A DNA stretch of 37,656 bases, taken from a bacterium. GTDB lineage: Bacteria; Bacillota_I; Bacilli_A; RF39; UBA660. The stretch is taken from positions 1 to 37,656 of the forward strand of contig JAUNFK010000010.1 in NCBI GenBank assembly GCA_030525085.1, given 5' to 3'. Position 1 is the first letter of the stretch, and each line of letters opens with the position of its first letter. Made by a program: the position numbers and the translations under genes. Below are positions 17,692 through 24,999 of this stretch, one piece after another. Under the pieces are notes generated by a model. It searched no databases, was not told the origin of the DNA, and was given only the letters and a program-made list of their open reading frames with translations.

Positions 17692-18251
17692 ATATTAACT
17701 GCCATTATAGCTTTACCATTATTATAAGCAGCAGTTGTATCATCAGCATTAGTCATTGTTTGAGTTTCTTCATCATCATTCCATTTAATAAAGAAGTGAT
17801 AAGTTATTACTTTATTATCATTTAACATAAAATCAGCAATTAAATTACCATTATAAGTATATTCCGTTGGTTCATCGTCGATTGTATACTTGGTAATAAC
17901 TAAATCTTTAACATCACTGTTTTCACTAATACCAATATCAAAATCTAAAGAATAAGCAGTATCAGTTTCTGAACCATCAATACTTATATCAAAAGTTCCT
18001 TCAGAGCTTGGCGCAATAATACCAGCTGCCGTATATTCATCACCATTAAAAGTGGGAACAATGGCATTACTAAAACTTGAACCATTAGTAATATCAAAAT
18101 CATTTAATTTAATATTCCATCTTGAAATAGTAATATCTGTATTACCAGATGCTGAAGTTACATACTTTGCATAAGTTTTTTCAATAGAAGAAAGGCAAAT
18201 AAACAATGCAATTAAAGCAAGTAATAATCTAAATTTCTTTTTAATTATCAT
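17667..18251 (-). CDS. TasA/CalY-like secreted protein
   Basis: 194 residues on the minus strand. A basic start and hydrophobic segment (about 7-24) lead into EKTYAKYVTSASGNTDITIS, the typical junction of SipW-dependent TasA-like proteins, then SRWNIKLN and a beta-rich domain with IAPSSEGTFDISI and a late FFIKWNDDEE. It closely parallels the product of 9936 in layout. Start: ATG at 18251 with AAAGGG upstream on the minus strand. It converges on and overlaps the TasA-like gene at 16992 by 12 bases, and both end with KITQ. It has no peptidase of its own, so it probably relies on the neighbouring SipW enzymes. TGA is used as its stop. Confidence 0.8.
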   Translation of the reverse strand: MIIKKKFRLLLALIALFICLSSIEKTYAKYVTSASGNTDITISRWNIKLNDFDITNGSSFSNAIVPTFNGDEYTAAGIIAPSSEGTFDISIDGSETDTAYSLDFDIGISENSDVKDLVITKYTIDDEPTEYTYNGNLIADFMLNDNKVITYHFFIKWNDDEETQTMTNADDTTAAYNNGKAIMAVNIKITQLAN

Positions 18252-18517
18252 TGTATCATCCCTTTCTTATCTAACTTAATTATAACCTATATAATGAAAG
18301 CAAAATTAATATAATTAAAAATAAAGAAAAAGTTTACACAATTTTGATACGTAAAATTTACACTACAATAATTTAAAAAAACAAAATATGAAATATATTA
18401 CAAAACCTGTACATTTTCGACAAAAATTCTCAGTTAAAAATAAAAAAATTAATTAAAAATTATTGATTTAATTTTTCAAAAATGATATTCTTGATATAGT
18501 AAAGGAGGATACAAAAA
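18252..18517. other. AT-rich divergent intergenic region upstream of the main TasA-like pair
   Basis: This 266-base stretch separates the minus-strand TasA-like gene from the plus-strand pair and contains no convincing ORF. A TATAAT for the minus gene lies at 18279-18284 (minus strand) without a clear -35. The direct repeat TTTACAC occurs at 18333-18339 and 18357-18363, 24 bases apart, and could be a regulator site. The plus-strand promoter is at 18463. It is the longest non-coding stretch in the window. Confidence 0.6.
18463..18491 (+). promoter_or_regulatory. Putative promoter of the TasA-like subunit pair
   Basis: TTGATT (18463-18468) and TATTCT (18486-18491) are spaced by 17 bases. A better-looking extended -10, TGATATAGT (18492-18500), would start transcription inside the AAAGGAGG ribosome site and is less likely. 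Choice between them is uncertain. Confidence 0.45.
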
Positions 18518-19144
18518 ATGGGCGAAGGGAAAAATAATACTGTAATGTTAACAATCATTGGAATTGCTACACTATTAATTGCTGTAGTAGGTGCAACATT
18601 CGCATACTTCAGTGCTCAAGTGTCTGGAATGAATAATGAAAAAGAATATACAGTTAGATCTGCAACAATCGGAACAACTTTCGATAGTGGTAGTGAAATT
18701 ACAGCAATCGGTATTTATCCAAAAGCAGAAGCATGGGGAACTAAAACATTCTCAATTAAATCTACTGCAACAGCTGGCGTAGCTACTAAGTATAAAATCA
18801 GTCTTGTTGTAGAAGATAATGATGCTTCAACTGATCCAACATACTCTGATGACGGAGCAACTATTAGACGTTTCCAAGCGAATGCATTATCTTATACTTT
18901 AACTGCAGTTGAATCAAACGCTGGAACAAAAGGAGTAATGCCTACTACTAGTGCCGAAACAAAAATTGCTGACCCATCTAAAACTATTGTTTTTGGTGAA
19001 GCAACAATTTATGGTAATGGTTCTCAAGAAGTAACTCAAGCGTATACCCTATCATTGTTCTTTAAAGATACAGGCGCTGACCAAAATGCTAATCAAGGTG
19101 CTCAATTTAAAGGACATATAGAGATAACTGAAATAACACAATAA
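18518..19144 (+). CDS. TasA-like major fibre/surface subunit candidate
   Basis: 208 residues. The N-terminus MGEGKNNTVMLTIIGIATLL carries a hydrophobic segment ending in VVGATFAYFSAQVSG, a classic SipW-type cleavage region (ATFA then YFSA). The mature part is Thr/Ala/Gly-rich, cysteine-free and beta-rich, ending in EITEITQ. A strong AAAGGAGG site at ideal spacing and a less AT-biased codon choice than the neighbours suggest abundant expression, as expected for a structural subunit. It is followed after 15 bases by a paralogue with nearly the same N-terminus, and both lie just upstream of an intact SipW gene. It is probably a TasA/camelysin-like polymerising subunit, by analogy with Bacillus. 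Confidence 0.85.
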   Translation: MGEGKNNTVMLTIIGIATLLIAVVGATFAYFSAQVSGMNNEKEYTVRSATIGTTFDSGSEITAIGIYPKAEAWGTKTFSIKSTATAGVATKYKISLVVEDNDASTDPTYSDDGATIRRFQANALSYTLTAVESNAGTKGVMPTTSAETKIADPSKTIVFGEATIYGNGSQEVTQAYTLSLFFKDTGADQNANQGAQFKGHIEITEITQ

Positions 19145-19159
19145 TAGAAGGAGGATAAT

Positions 19160-19819
19160 ATGAAGGATAATACTAAGACTAATACATTACTTTTAACTGT
19201 CATTGGCGTAGCAACATTATTAGTAGCTGTTATTGGTGCGACATTCGCATACTTCACTGCCCAAGTTGGTGGAGGAGAAAGTACAACTACAGTTAAAATG
19301 AATGCTGGAGTTTTAAAGATAGACTTTACAAATGGAAATGTAGTTCAATCAACTACTGGCTTCCAACCTACAAAAGCTGCTGAAGAATGTACTGAACAAT
19401 CAGGCGCATATTATTGTGATCAATCACAATACACTCCAGTTGCTACTAAAAAGTTTACTTTAACTGGTACAAATAGTACTTTAGCATCAGATGGTATGAA
19501 AATGCCTTACACTATTAAATTAGTTGTAACTCAAAATGAATTCTCTGATGGCGCAATTAAGTATACTTTAGTAGGTACAAAAACTGGTGGCAATGCTGCT
19601 ACTGGAGAATTAGCATCAGTTCCTACATGGGTTGATGTTAATTCTGGAGCTCAAGCTGCAACTGTAATTGGTAGCGGATACTTCTCTGCTGGATCTGATA
19701 TTAAACATAACTATGATTTAAATATCTACTTCCCAGATAATCATCAAAATCAAGATATTGATAAAAATAAAGTATTCGGTGCTAAAGTTGAAATTGGTAC
19801 TGCAGAAATTACAAAATAA
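19160..19819 (+). CDS. TasA-like fibre/surface subunit candidate, paralogue of the preceding gene
   Basis: 219 residues. The export region NTLLLTVIGVATLL...VIGATFAYFTAQV is almost the same as that of the gene at 18518, but the mature domain is diverged and has one pair of cysteines (EECTEQSGAYYC), possibly a disulfide loop. It is beta-rich and ends GTAEITK. A strong AAGGAGG site precedes ATG 19160 and a hairpin terminator follows 9 bases after the stop. The pair may be major and minor subunits of one fibre, made together and processed by the SipW encoded next door. This follows from duplication and gene order, not from direct evidence. Confidence 0.83.
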   Translation: MKDNTKTNTLLLTVIGVATLLVAVIGATFAYFTAQVGGGESTTTVKMNAGVLKIDFTNGNVVQSTTGFQPTKAAEECTEQSGAYYCDQSQYTPVATKKFTLTGTNSTLASDGMKMPYTIKLVVTQNEFSDGAIKYTLVGTKTGGNAATGELASVPTWVDVNSGAQAATVIGSGYFSAGSDIKHNYDLNIYFPDNHQNQDIDKNKVFGAKVEIGTAEITK

Positions 19820-19828
19820 TAAAAACAT

Positions 19829-19849
19829 AAAAGCCGTATGGCTTTTTTT
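19829..19849 (+). terminator. Intrinsic terminator after the TasA-like pair
   Basis: AAAAGCC (19829-19835) and GGCTTTT (19840-19846) form a 7-base stem with a GTAT loop, followed by T residues. Confidence 0.85.
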
Positions 19850-19874
19850 ATTTGTCTTAAACATCTAAAACATC

Positions 19875-19903
19875 TTGAACTTTATAAAAAGATTTTATAT
19901 AAT
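19875..19903 (+). promoter_or_regulatory. Sigma-A promoter of the second intact sipW
   Basis: TTGAAC (19875-19880) and a perfect TATAAT (19898-19903) are spaced by 17 bases, 31 bases before the ATG at 19935. Confidence 0.8.
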
Positions 19904-19934
19904 AGATATAGTAAATAGAGTAAGAAGGTGAGTT

Positions 19935-20672
19935 ATGGATTCTTTATCAAAAACTAATTATTTAAAAATTAAAGAAGCATTAACTTACGTAGGAAAATTA
20001 TTATCAACCGCTGTTTTAATTCTATTAATTATCATAGGTATGTTTTTAGTTTATTATGTTATTGCAGCTAGAATAGTAATTAAAAATCCTGAATATAAAC
20101 CATTATTTTCACTATATAACATTGCAACCGGTTCAATGGAGCCTAATATTAAAGTAGATGACGTTATTGTTAATATAAGAGTTAAATCTCCAGAATCAAT
20201 CAAAGTAGGGGATGTAATAACATTTAATTCAACTAGTTCAATCAGTAAAGGACTAACAGTAACTCACAGAGTAATTAATATTATTAAAAATGATGATGGT
20301 ACATATGAATACGTAACTAAAGGTGACTTTAACCCATCTGCAGATAGTGCTACTGCAAAATACGACGATATAATAGGCAAAGTAGCAATTAAGCTTCCTG
20401 CAGTAGGTAAAATTCAAGGCTTTATTGCAACTAAAATGGGATGGTTCATTGTTGTATTATTACCAGCTCTTGGCGTAATCATCTATGACGTTATGAAAAT
20501 TGTAAAACTACTTTATAATAAAAAAACTGCCGATGAAATAAGCCAAACAGGAAATGGTTCATCAGATGAAATTAAAGCAAATAAACAAATAGATATATCA
20601 CTAGAACATCTAAGAAAAAGTGATTATATAAATGAATTAAACAAACTAAAAAAATTCAACGAGCAAGAATAA
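19935..20672 (+). CDS. sipW: SipW-type signal peptidase I (S26B), intact
   Basis: 245 residues, longer than the copy at 16448 because of an extended C-terminal cytoplasmic tail. A membrane helix (about 21-45) precedes TGSMEP (nucleophile Ser67), IKVGDVITF (89-97), VTHRV (His111) and TKGDFNPSAD (acidic residue Asp131), then YDDIIGKV and a second membrane helix (about 165-190). All S26B catalytic elements are present. It has its own promoter and an AAGGTGAG ribosome site, and lies directly downstream of the two TasA-like subunits whose ATFAYF junctions fit this enzyme type. It is therefore the best candidate for processing them. Its last codons form the left arm of the following terminator. Confidence 0.9.
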   Translation: MDSLSKTNYLKIKEALTYVGKLLSTAVLILLIIIGMFLVYYVIAARIVIKNPEYKPLFSLYNIATGSMEPNIKVDDVIVNIRVKSPESIKVGDVITFNSTSSISKGLTVTHRVINIIKNDDGTYEYVTKGDFNPSADSATAKYDDIIGKVAIKLPAVGKIQGFIATKMGWFIVVLLPALGVIIYDVMKIVKLLYNKKTADEISQTGNGSSDEIKANKQIDISLEHLRKSDYINELNKLKKFNEQE

Positions 20673-20688
20673 TAAATTCTTGCTTTTT
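20662..20688 (+). terminator. Intrinsic terminator overlapping the sipW stop
   Basis: AGCAAGAAT (20662-20670) pairs with ATTCTTGCT (20676-20684) around an AATAA loop and is followed by T residues. The left arm lies in the last codons of the gene. Confidence 0.85.
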
Positions 20689-20708
20689 AATTACAATTCT
20701 GCTATCAT
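20680..20708 (+). promoter_or_regulatory. Promoter of the InlB-repeat membrane protein
   Basis: TTGCTT (20680-20685) and TATCAT (20703-20708) have a 17-base spacer. The -35 element sits in the right arm of the preceding terminator, so the two signals share DNA. Confidence 0.6.
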
Positions 20709-20746
20709 AAAACGTGATGAAAGTATTATGGAAAGCAGGGGACAAA

Positions 20747-21517
20747 ATGTACGAAGAATCAAAAATAAAATTTGACTGGAAAGGCTTCTTATTAAAATTT
20801 GCAATAATCATCTTAGTTGTAATATTAGTAATAAAACTTGTACCATTCCAAAAGAAAGAAAAAAGTGAAAGCTTTACTAGCAATCAAACGAAACTAAAAG
20901 ACGTTAGTATTAGTTATTTTCAAAACAAAAATCTACCAGAAAATGACGGTGACGAAAAAAAATTAACACTAAATGACCTTATTGTATCTGGCAAAATAAG
21001 TAAACTACAAGATGCCAAAGGAAATGACTGCGATGAAGATGCAAGTTATATTAAAGCAACTAAAAAAGATACTGAATATGAAGTTGATATATATTTAAAA
21101 TGTGGAAGTGAAGAAGAACATCTTTATGTATATAAGACTAAATGTGAAGAAACAAAGTGTGAACAAACTACAACTACTACAACAAAGAAAGCAACAACTA
21201 CTACTAAAAAAGCTAGTAATAATACAAATAGTTCAAACTCAAATACAAGCAATTCAAATACAACAACAACTAAAAAACAAGAATATATAACTAAAGTAGT
21301 TACAAAAGAGAGAAAATATTACGTAGTATTTGATACAGACAAAGCTTCAAGTATTCCTACTCAAGTATTAAAACTAGGTGAGAAAGCTACTATCCCAAGT
21401 ACTCCAGTTAAAACGGGTTACACATTTATCGGATGGTACTATAACGATAAAGAGTATGATTTTAATACACCAGTTACATCAAATATAATAATAACTGCAA
21501 AGTGGAAAAAGAACTAA
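20747..21517 (+). CDS. Membrane-anchored surface protein with C-terminal InlB-type repeat
   Basis: 256 residues. I chose ATG 20747 because AGGGG lies at the right distance; the frame also opens at GTG 20714 and ATG 20717, which lack a good site. A membrane anchor (about 14-32) is followed by a small domain (about 45-130) with LNDLIVSGKISKL and four cysteines (DC, KC, KC, KC). Next comes a Thr/Lys/Asn/Ser linker (about 130-180) and a C-terminal Listeria-Bacteroides (InlB B-type) repeat with VFDTDK, KTGYTFIGWYY and TAKWKKN. The small Cys domain resembles one in the lipoprotein at 21534 and, more loosely, the head of the pilin at 34884. It probably stands on the outer face of the membrane; binding role unknown. 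Confidence 0.78.
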   Translation: MYEESKIKFDWKGFLLKFAIIILVVILVIKLVPFQKKEKSESFTSNQTKLKDVSISYFQNKNLPENDGDEKKLTLNDLIVSGKISKLQDAKGNDCDEDASYIKATKKDTEYEVDIYLKCGSEEEHLYVYKTKCEETKCEQTTTTTTKKATTTTKKASNNTNSSNSNTSNSNTTTTKKQEYITKVVTKERKYYVVFDTDKASSIPTQVLKLGEKATIPSTPVKTGYTFIGWYYNDKEYDFNTPVTSNIIITAKWKKN

Positions 21518-21543
21518 AAAAATAGCCGAATGGCTATTTTTTT
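21516..21543. terminator. Bidirectional terminator between convergent surface-protein genes
   Basis: A 12-base stem (21516-21527 with 21532-21543) closes a GAAT loop, with A runs on the left and T runs on the right. It overlaps the stop codons of both flanking genes. Confidence 0.88.
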
Positions 21544-22661
21544 GTATCTAAATAAGTTTTAACAACATATGGATTTTCTTCAGTACCTTCTCCAGAAGCA
21601 TATAACACATTTTTATCTAAGTAAGCAACCGTTTTATAAGTAGCCATACCAGAAGCATTTTTAAGTTCTAAATCACCATTAGTTATCTTATAAACCTTAT
21701 AACTTGTATCCTTATCAGCTGTTATTGTCCAGCTATTACCTAAAGAAGATAAATAATTATAATTAACACACGCTTTATTATTTGTCCCACAATTTTCATC
21801 TAAACTAGTTTTATAGAAATCATTAGCAGTTAATAAGCTAAATACTTGATTGTCAAGATAGTTTGTACACGTAGAATTATTTTTAATTTCCTCGAAAGAA
21901 ACTTTATCAATACATACAGAATGAGTAGTAAAATAAGCTTTAATATCAGTAGGATATACTTCATCATCTTTATAAATATTTTCAATAGTATCTTTTATTC
22001 TACTATTAATATTATTAGCTACATAATCATTAATTCCCATTGAACCTTTTCTATCAACATTGTATCTATCATCCCATGATACAGATTGTCTTTTGGTTGT
22101 ATCAATAACTCTAATATTATCATTTTCATCAATACTCATAATCATATACTTAACTTCATTTAGAATAAGAATATTATTAACGTTATCACCTTTATAAACA
22201 TAAGAACTTCCATCTTTATATAATCCATTACCAGCATCTACGATATTTGCTTCATCTTTAATCACATCAACTAAATATTTAGTCTTATAAGCACTACCAC
22301 AATCTAAAAATGGTGAATAAAGATAATAACCATTATTATTAACAACAGTTACCTTACCAGTACAACTTGCTTTTTCCTTAGTTATTTTAGAAGTTTCTCC
22401 AACATAACCATTATCAATTAAAGTCTGTAATGATAACTCAACCTTATCTTTATCATTCTTTGGTAAATTCGAACTACTAGACTCATAATATTTCTTCGCA
22501 CTCGATACCATTTTTGCCTCTAACTCTTCAAAAGTATAATTTTTCCCACCTGAACATGAAGCAATAAGTACAATTATTAAAACTACAACAATAAATATAC
22601 CAAGCCCCATAACTGCATTTCTTGCAATTGGATTTTCTAATATTTTTTTAATATTATCCAT
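21534..22661 (-). CDS. Probable lipoprotein with small Cys domain and DUF6273-like C-terminus
   Basis: 375 residues on the minus strand. A hydrophobic segment (about 19-35) ends in LIASC, which fits a lipobox with Cys36, although the charged region before it is longer than usual. Residues about 45-130 form a small domain with LQTLIDNGYVG, then ASC and FLDC, matching the layout of the domain in the neighbouring convergent gene. The rest (about 150-375) contains NEVKYMIMSID, a Trp-containing SWDDRY and a later NSWTITADKD, which suggests the secreted DUF6273-type fold (tentative). Cysteines come in likely disulfide pairs. Function is unknown; location on the outer membrane face is likely. Its own sigma-A promoter is visible. 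Confidence 0.7.
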   Translation of the reverse strand: MDNIKKILENPIARNAVMGLGIFIVVVLIIVLIASCSGGKNYTFEELEAKMVSSAKKYYESSSSNLPKNDKDKVELSLQTLIDNGYVGETSKITKEKASCTGKVTVVNNNGYYLYSPFLDCGSAYKTKYLVDVIKDEANIVDAGNGLYKDGSSYVYKGDNVNNILILNEVKYMIMSIDENDNIRVIDTTKRQSVSWDDRYNVDRKGSMGINDYVANNINSRIKDTIENIYKDDEVYPTDIKAYFTTHSVCIDKVSFEEIKNNSTCTNYLDNQVFSLLTANDFYKTSLDENCGTNNKACVNYNYLSSLGNSWTITADKDTSYKVYKITNGDLELKNASGMATYKTVAYLDKNVLYASGEGTEENPYVVKTYLDTKK

Positions 22662-22680
22662 GTATTTTCACCTCAACATA

Positions 22681-22709
22681 AGTATATCAAAAACCTTTAT
22701 TTTATACAA
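22681..22709 (-). promoter_or_regulatory. Promoter of the minus-strand lipoprotein gene
   Basis: On the minus strand TTGTAT (22704-22709) and TATACT (22681-22686) are spaced by 17 bases, with TG one base before the -10. An AGGTGA site lies between it and the ATG at 22661. Confidence 0.65.
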
Positions 22710-22737
22710 TTTAAATATTTAAAAAATAAATACTTTA

Positions 22738-22746
22738 TGCTATTAT
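22738..22746 (+). promoter_or_regulatory. Extended -10 promoter of the DUF3048 gene
   Basis: TGCTATTAT forms an extended -10 element just upstream of the TTAGGTGA ribosome site and ATG 22763. No clear -35 is seen. The start point would lie very close to the ribosome site, so confidence is limited. Confidence 0.4.
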
Positions 22747-22762
22747 TAAGTTAGGTGATAAA

Positions 22763-23815
22763 ATGAAGAAAAAATTTAATTTAAAGAATAAAAAGAATGG
22801 GTATCTTTTAATAACTGTAGTAGTATTACTAATTGCAGTAATTGCTGTAAGCATCTTTAAAAAAGAAAGTGAAAGTGGAACTAGCTTAACAGGCAAAAAA
22901 ACAACAACTACAACAACAACCAAAAAATTAAAAATAGTAAACCTTGATAGTAAATCAAGACCATATGCCGTAATGATTAATAACATTGGCGTAGCTAGAC
23001 CATTACAAAGTGGCTTACAAGATGCATACATCATCTATGAAATGATTGTTGAAGGTGGATTAACAAGATACATGGCACTATTCTTAGACCAATCTACCGA
23101 AAGAATAGGTTCAATCAGAAGTGCAAGACACTATTATTTAGATTACGCTTTAGAAAATGATGCAATATACGTTCATCATGGAAGAAGTCCTCAAGCATAC
23201 GAAGACTTTAGTAAACTAGGAGTAGATAGAATTGAAGTAGATAATACCACAACAGGTTGGAGAGATAAAACTTTAAACGTAGCTTCAGAGCACACATTAT
23301 TTACTAGTATCGAAAAACTAAATAAAGGAATCGGTTCAAAAAGAACAGAACGTAAAAAAGACTTATTACTAAATTACAGTGTTGATTCATTAGACTTAAC
23401 AAAATATGAAGGACAAACTCAAGCAAACAGCGTTTCAATTAAATACTCTAGTTCAATGACATCATCATATAAATACGATCCAGAAACTAAATTATATATA
23501 AGAAGCGTAAATGGTAAAGAGCACACAGACTATGTAACAAAACAAACATATAAATTTAAAAATATTATTACATACCAAGTAAAAAACTATACTTTAGATG
23601 ACCCTGAAAATAAGGGAAGACAAGGATTAGAAAATATCGGTTCAGGAACTGGTTACTATATTTCAGAAGGAATAGCAGTACCTATTACTTGGGAAAAGAA
23701 GAGTAGAGAATCTCAAACAATTTACAAATTTAAAAATGGAGAAGAATTAGTTGTAAACGATGGCAATACATTTATTCAAATCCAACCTAAAGGACAGACA
23801 TTAACTATTGAGTAA
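22763..23815 (+). CDS. DUF3048 (YerB-like) membrane-anchored protein
   Basis: 350 residues. A membrane helix (about 13-32) is followed by a Thr/Lys linker (about 45-56) and then the conserved DUF3048 core: RPYAVMINNI, RPLQSGLQDAYIIYE, EGGLTRYMALF and IGSIRSARHYY (about 67-130). The C-terminal part has VPITWEKKSRES and GNTFIQIQPKG, also typical. The family is named for Bacillus subtilis YerB; its biochemical role is not established to my knowledge. Most members are lipoproteins, but here the anchor appears to be an uncleaved N-terminal helix without a lipobox. The domain is expected outside the cell. A small membrane protein follows after 28 bases. Confidence 0.88.
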   Translation: MKKKFNLKNKKNGYLLITVVVLLIAVIAVSIFKKESESGTSLTGKKTTTTTTTKKLKIVNLDSKSRPYAVMINNIGVARPLQSGLQDAYIIYEMIVEGGLTRYMALFLDQSTERIGSIRSARHYYLDYALENDAIYVHHGRSPQAYEDFSKLGVDRIEVDNTTTGWRDKTLNVASEHTLFTSIEKLNKGIGSKRTERKKDLLLNYSVDSLDLTKYEGQTQANSVSIKYSSSMTSSYKYDPETKLYIRSVNGKEHTDYVTKQTYKFKNIITYQVKNYTLDDPENKGRQGLENIGSGTGYYISEGIAVPITWEKKSRESQTIYKFKNGEELVVNDGNTFIQIQPKGQTLTIE

Positions 23816-23843
23816 TCTAGTATAATATATAAGGAGGAATAAA

Positions 23844-24095
23844 ATGGAGTTTATCGCAAAAAACTATTTTCTAATAATTATAATTGCAGCATTCTTATTA
23901 TTTGCTCTAATCGGTTACATGGTTGACAGTGAAAAGAAACGTAAAGCAGGAGGCAATGCAAAGTCAAACAGCCGCCAAGAAAATGTAAACGAAGAAAAAA
24001 ATGAACAAGAAGAAAATCAAGCAGAAAATGAAAGCTTTATACCAGAAATAGAAGAAATAGACGTCGAAGAAGAGAAAAAGGAAGGCGAAAAATAA
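23844..24095 (+). CDS. Small membrane protein with acidic cytoplasmic-type tail
   Basis: 83 residues. One membrane helix (about 8-27) is followed by a short basic patch (SEKKRKAGG) and then a strongly acidic, Glu/Asn/Gln-rich tail without structure-forming residues. The AAGGAGG site and 28-base spacing to the DUF3048 gene suggest one transcript with it. I know no named family; many Bacillota have such single-helix proteins of unknown function. The basic patch after the helix argues for the tail being cytoplasmic. The last codons form the left arm of a terminator. Confidence 0.7.
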   Translation: MEFIAKNYFLIIIIAAFLLFALIGYMVDSEKKRKAGGNAKSNSRQENVNEEKNEQEENQAENESFIPEIEEIDVEEEKKEGEK

Positions 24096-24109
24096 AACCT
24101 TCCTTTTTT
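24075..24109 (+). terminator. Intrinsic terminator overlapping the end of the small membrane protein gene
   Basis: AAAAAGGAAGG (24075-24085) pairs with CCTTCCTTTTT (24098-24108) over a 12-base loop holding the stop codon, with a T tail. Confidence 0.85.
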
Positions 24110-24148
24110 GTTAAGTCTACATAAAACATAGAAATTTAAATAATAATT

Positions 24149-24157
24149 TGTTATAAT
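24149..24157 (+). promoter_or_regulatory. Extended -10 promoter of cdaA-cdaR
   Basis: TGTTATAAT is a perfect extended -10 element 23 bases before ATG 24181; the -35 region is weak. Confidence 0.6.
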
Positions 24158-24180
24158 AAAAATGCTAAGGAGTGATAAAA

Positions 24181-24999
24181 ATGACTTTCACGTCAATATG
24201 GGAAATCATAACCAAAATAATTGATATTAGTCTTGTTTGGTTAATGTTTTACTATTTACTAAAAAATCTTAAAAACAATGTTAAACTAGTCCTTATATTT
24301 AAAGGAATTATCATTATAATTGCCATTAAGCTATTAAGTGACTGGTTAAACCTTTACACAATCGGTTTACTTTTAGAGTACGTAATCTCTTGGGGACCTC
24401 TTGCATTAATTATTATCTTTCAACCAGAAATTAGAACTGTCTTAGAAACAATTGGTAGAAGTCAACTTCTAGGAAGACATAAAGTATTAACCGCCGATCA
24501 AAGAGAAAGAGCAGTATTTGAAATTACTACTGCAGTAGAGTATCTAAAAAGAAATCGTATTGGCGCCCTTATTGTTATTGAAAGAAATGTATCTTTACAA
24601 GAATATATTCAACCAGCAAATAAAATCTACTCTGATATAACTGCACCTTTACTTGAAGCAATCTTCTTCCCACCAAACCCATTACATGATGGTGGTGTAA
24701 TTATTCAAGGAGACCGCATTACATGTGCTGGAGCAGTATTTAAAACAAGTATGAACCCTAATGTAAGCAAAAAGTTAGGAACAAGACACCGTGCAGCTTT
24801 AGGTGTAGCCGAAGAAACAGATGCTATAGCTTTAATCGTATCAGAAGAAACTGGTGCTATATCAATTGCTGTAGATGGTAATATTAACTATAACCTAACA
24901 CTAGAAGAATTTAAAATAATGTTACTAGAAGAACTTAAACCAAAAATGGAAGTCTTCTATGATGCAGACGTAAACGAAGAAGGTGAAGAAGATGAATAA
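24181..24999 (+). CDS. cdaA: Diadenylate cyclase CdaA (c-di-AMP synthase)
   Basis: 272 residues from ATG 24181, chosen because AAGGAG lies just upstream; the in-frame GTG at 24172 overlaps that site. Three membrane helices (about 12-30, 36-55 and 58-80) precede the DAC domain. Signature elements are HDGGVII (169-175) and GTRHRAA (200-206), with SEETGAIS behind. Most family members have DGA in the first motif; here it is DGG, a small but notable change at the ATP-binding turn. The enzyme joins two ATP into c-di-AMP, which controls potassium and osmotic balance and cell-wall homeostasis. It overlaps cdaR by 8 bases, the standard pairing. A following glmM, usual in Bacilli, is absent here. Confidence 0.93.
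   Translation: MTFTSIWEIITKIIDISLVWLMFYYLLKNLKNNVKLVLIFKGIIIIIAIKLLSDWLNLYTIGLLLEYVISWGPLALIIIFQPEIRTVLETIGRSQLLGRHKVLTADQRERAVFEITTAVEYLKRNRIGALIVIERNVSLQEYIQPANKIYSDITAPLLEAIFFPPNPLHDGGVIIQGDRITCAGAVFKTSMNPNVSKKLGTRHRAALGVAEETDAIALIVSEETGAISIAVDGNINYNLTLEEFKIMLLEELKPKMEVFYDADVNEEGEEDE

Noticed and set aside
21102-21290. ORF rich in Lys/Gln/Leu inside the 20747 gene
   Set aside because: It is the +1 reading of the ACA/ACT linker; no start signal, and the main frame has clear domains.
23821-23826. TATAAT before the small membrane protein gene
   Set aside because: It lies only a few bases before the AAGGAGG site, so a transcript from it would start in the ribosome site; no -35 is seen. The gene is more simply read with the DUF3048 gene.
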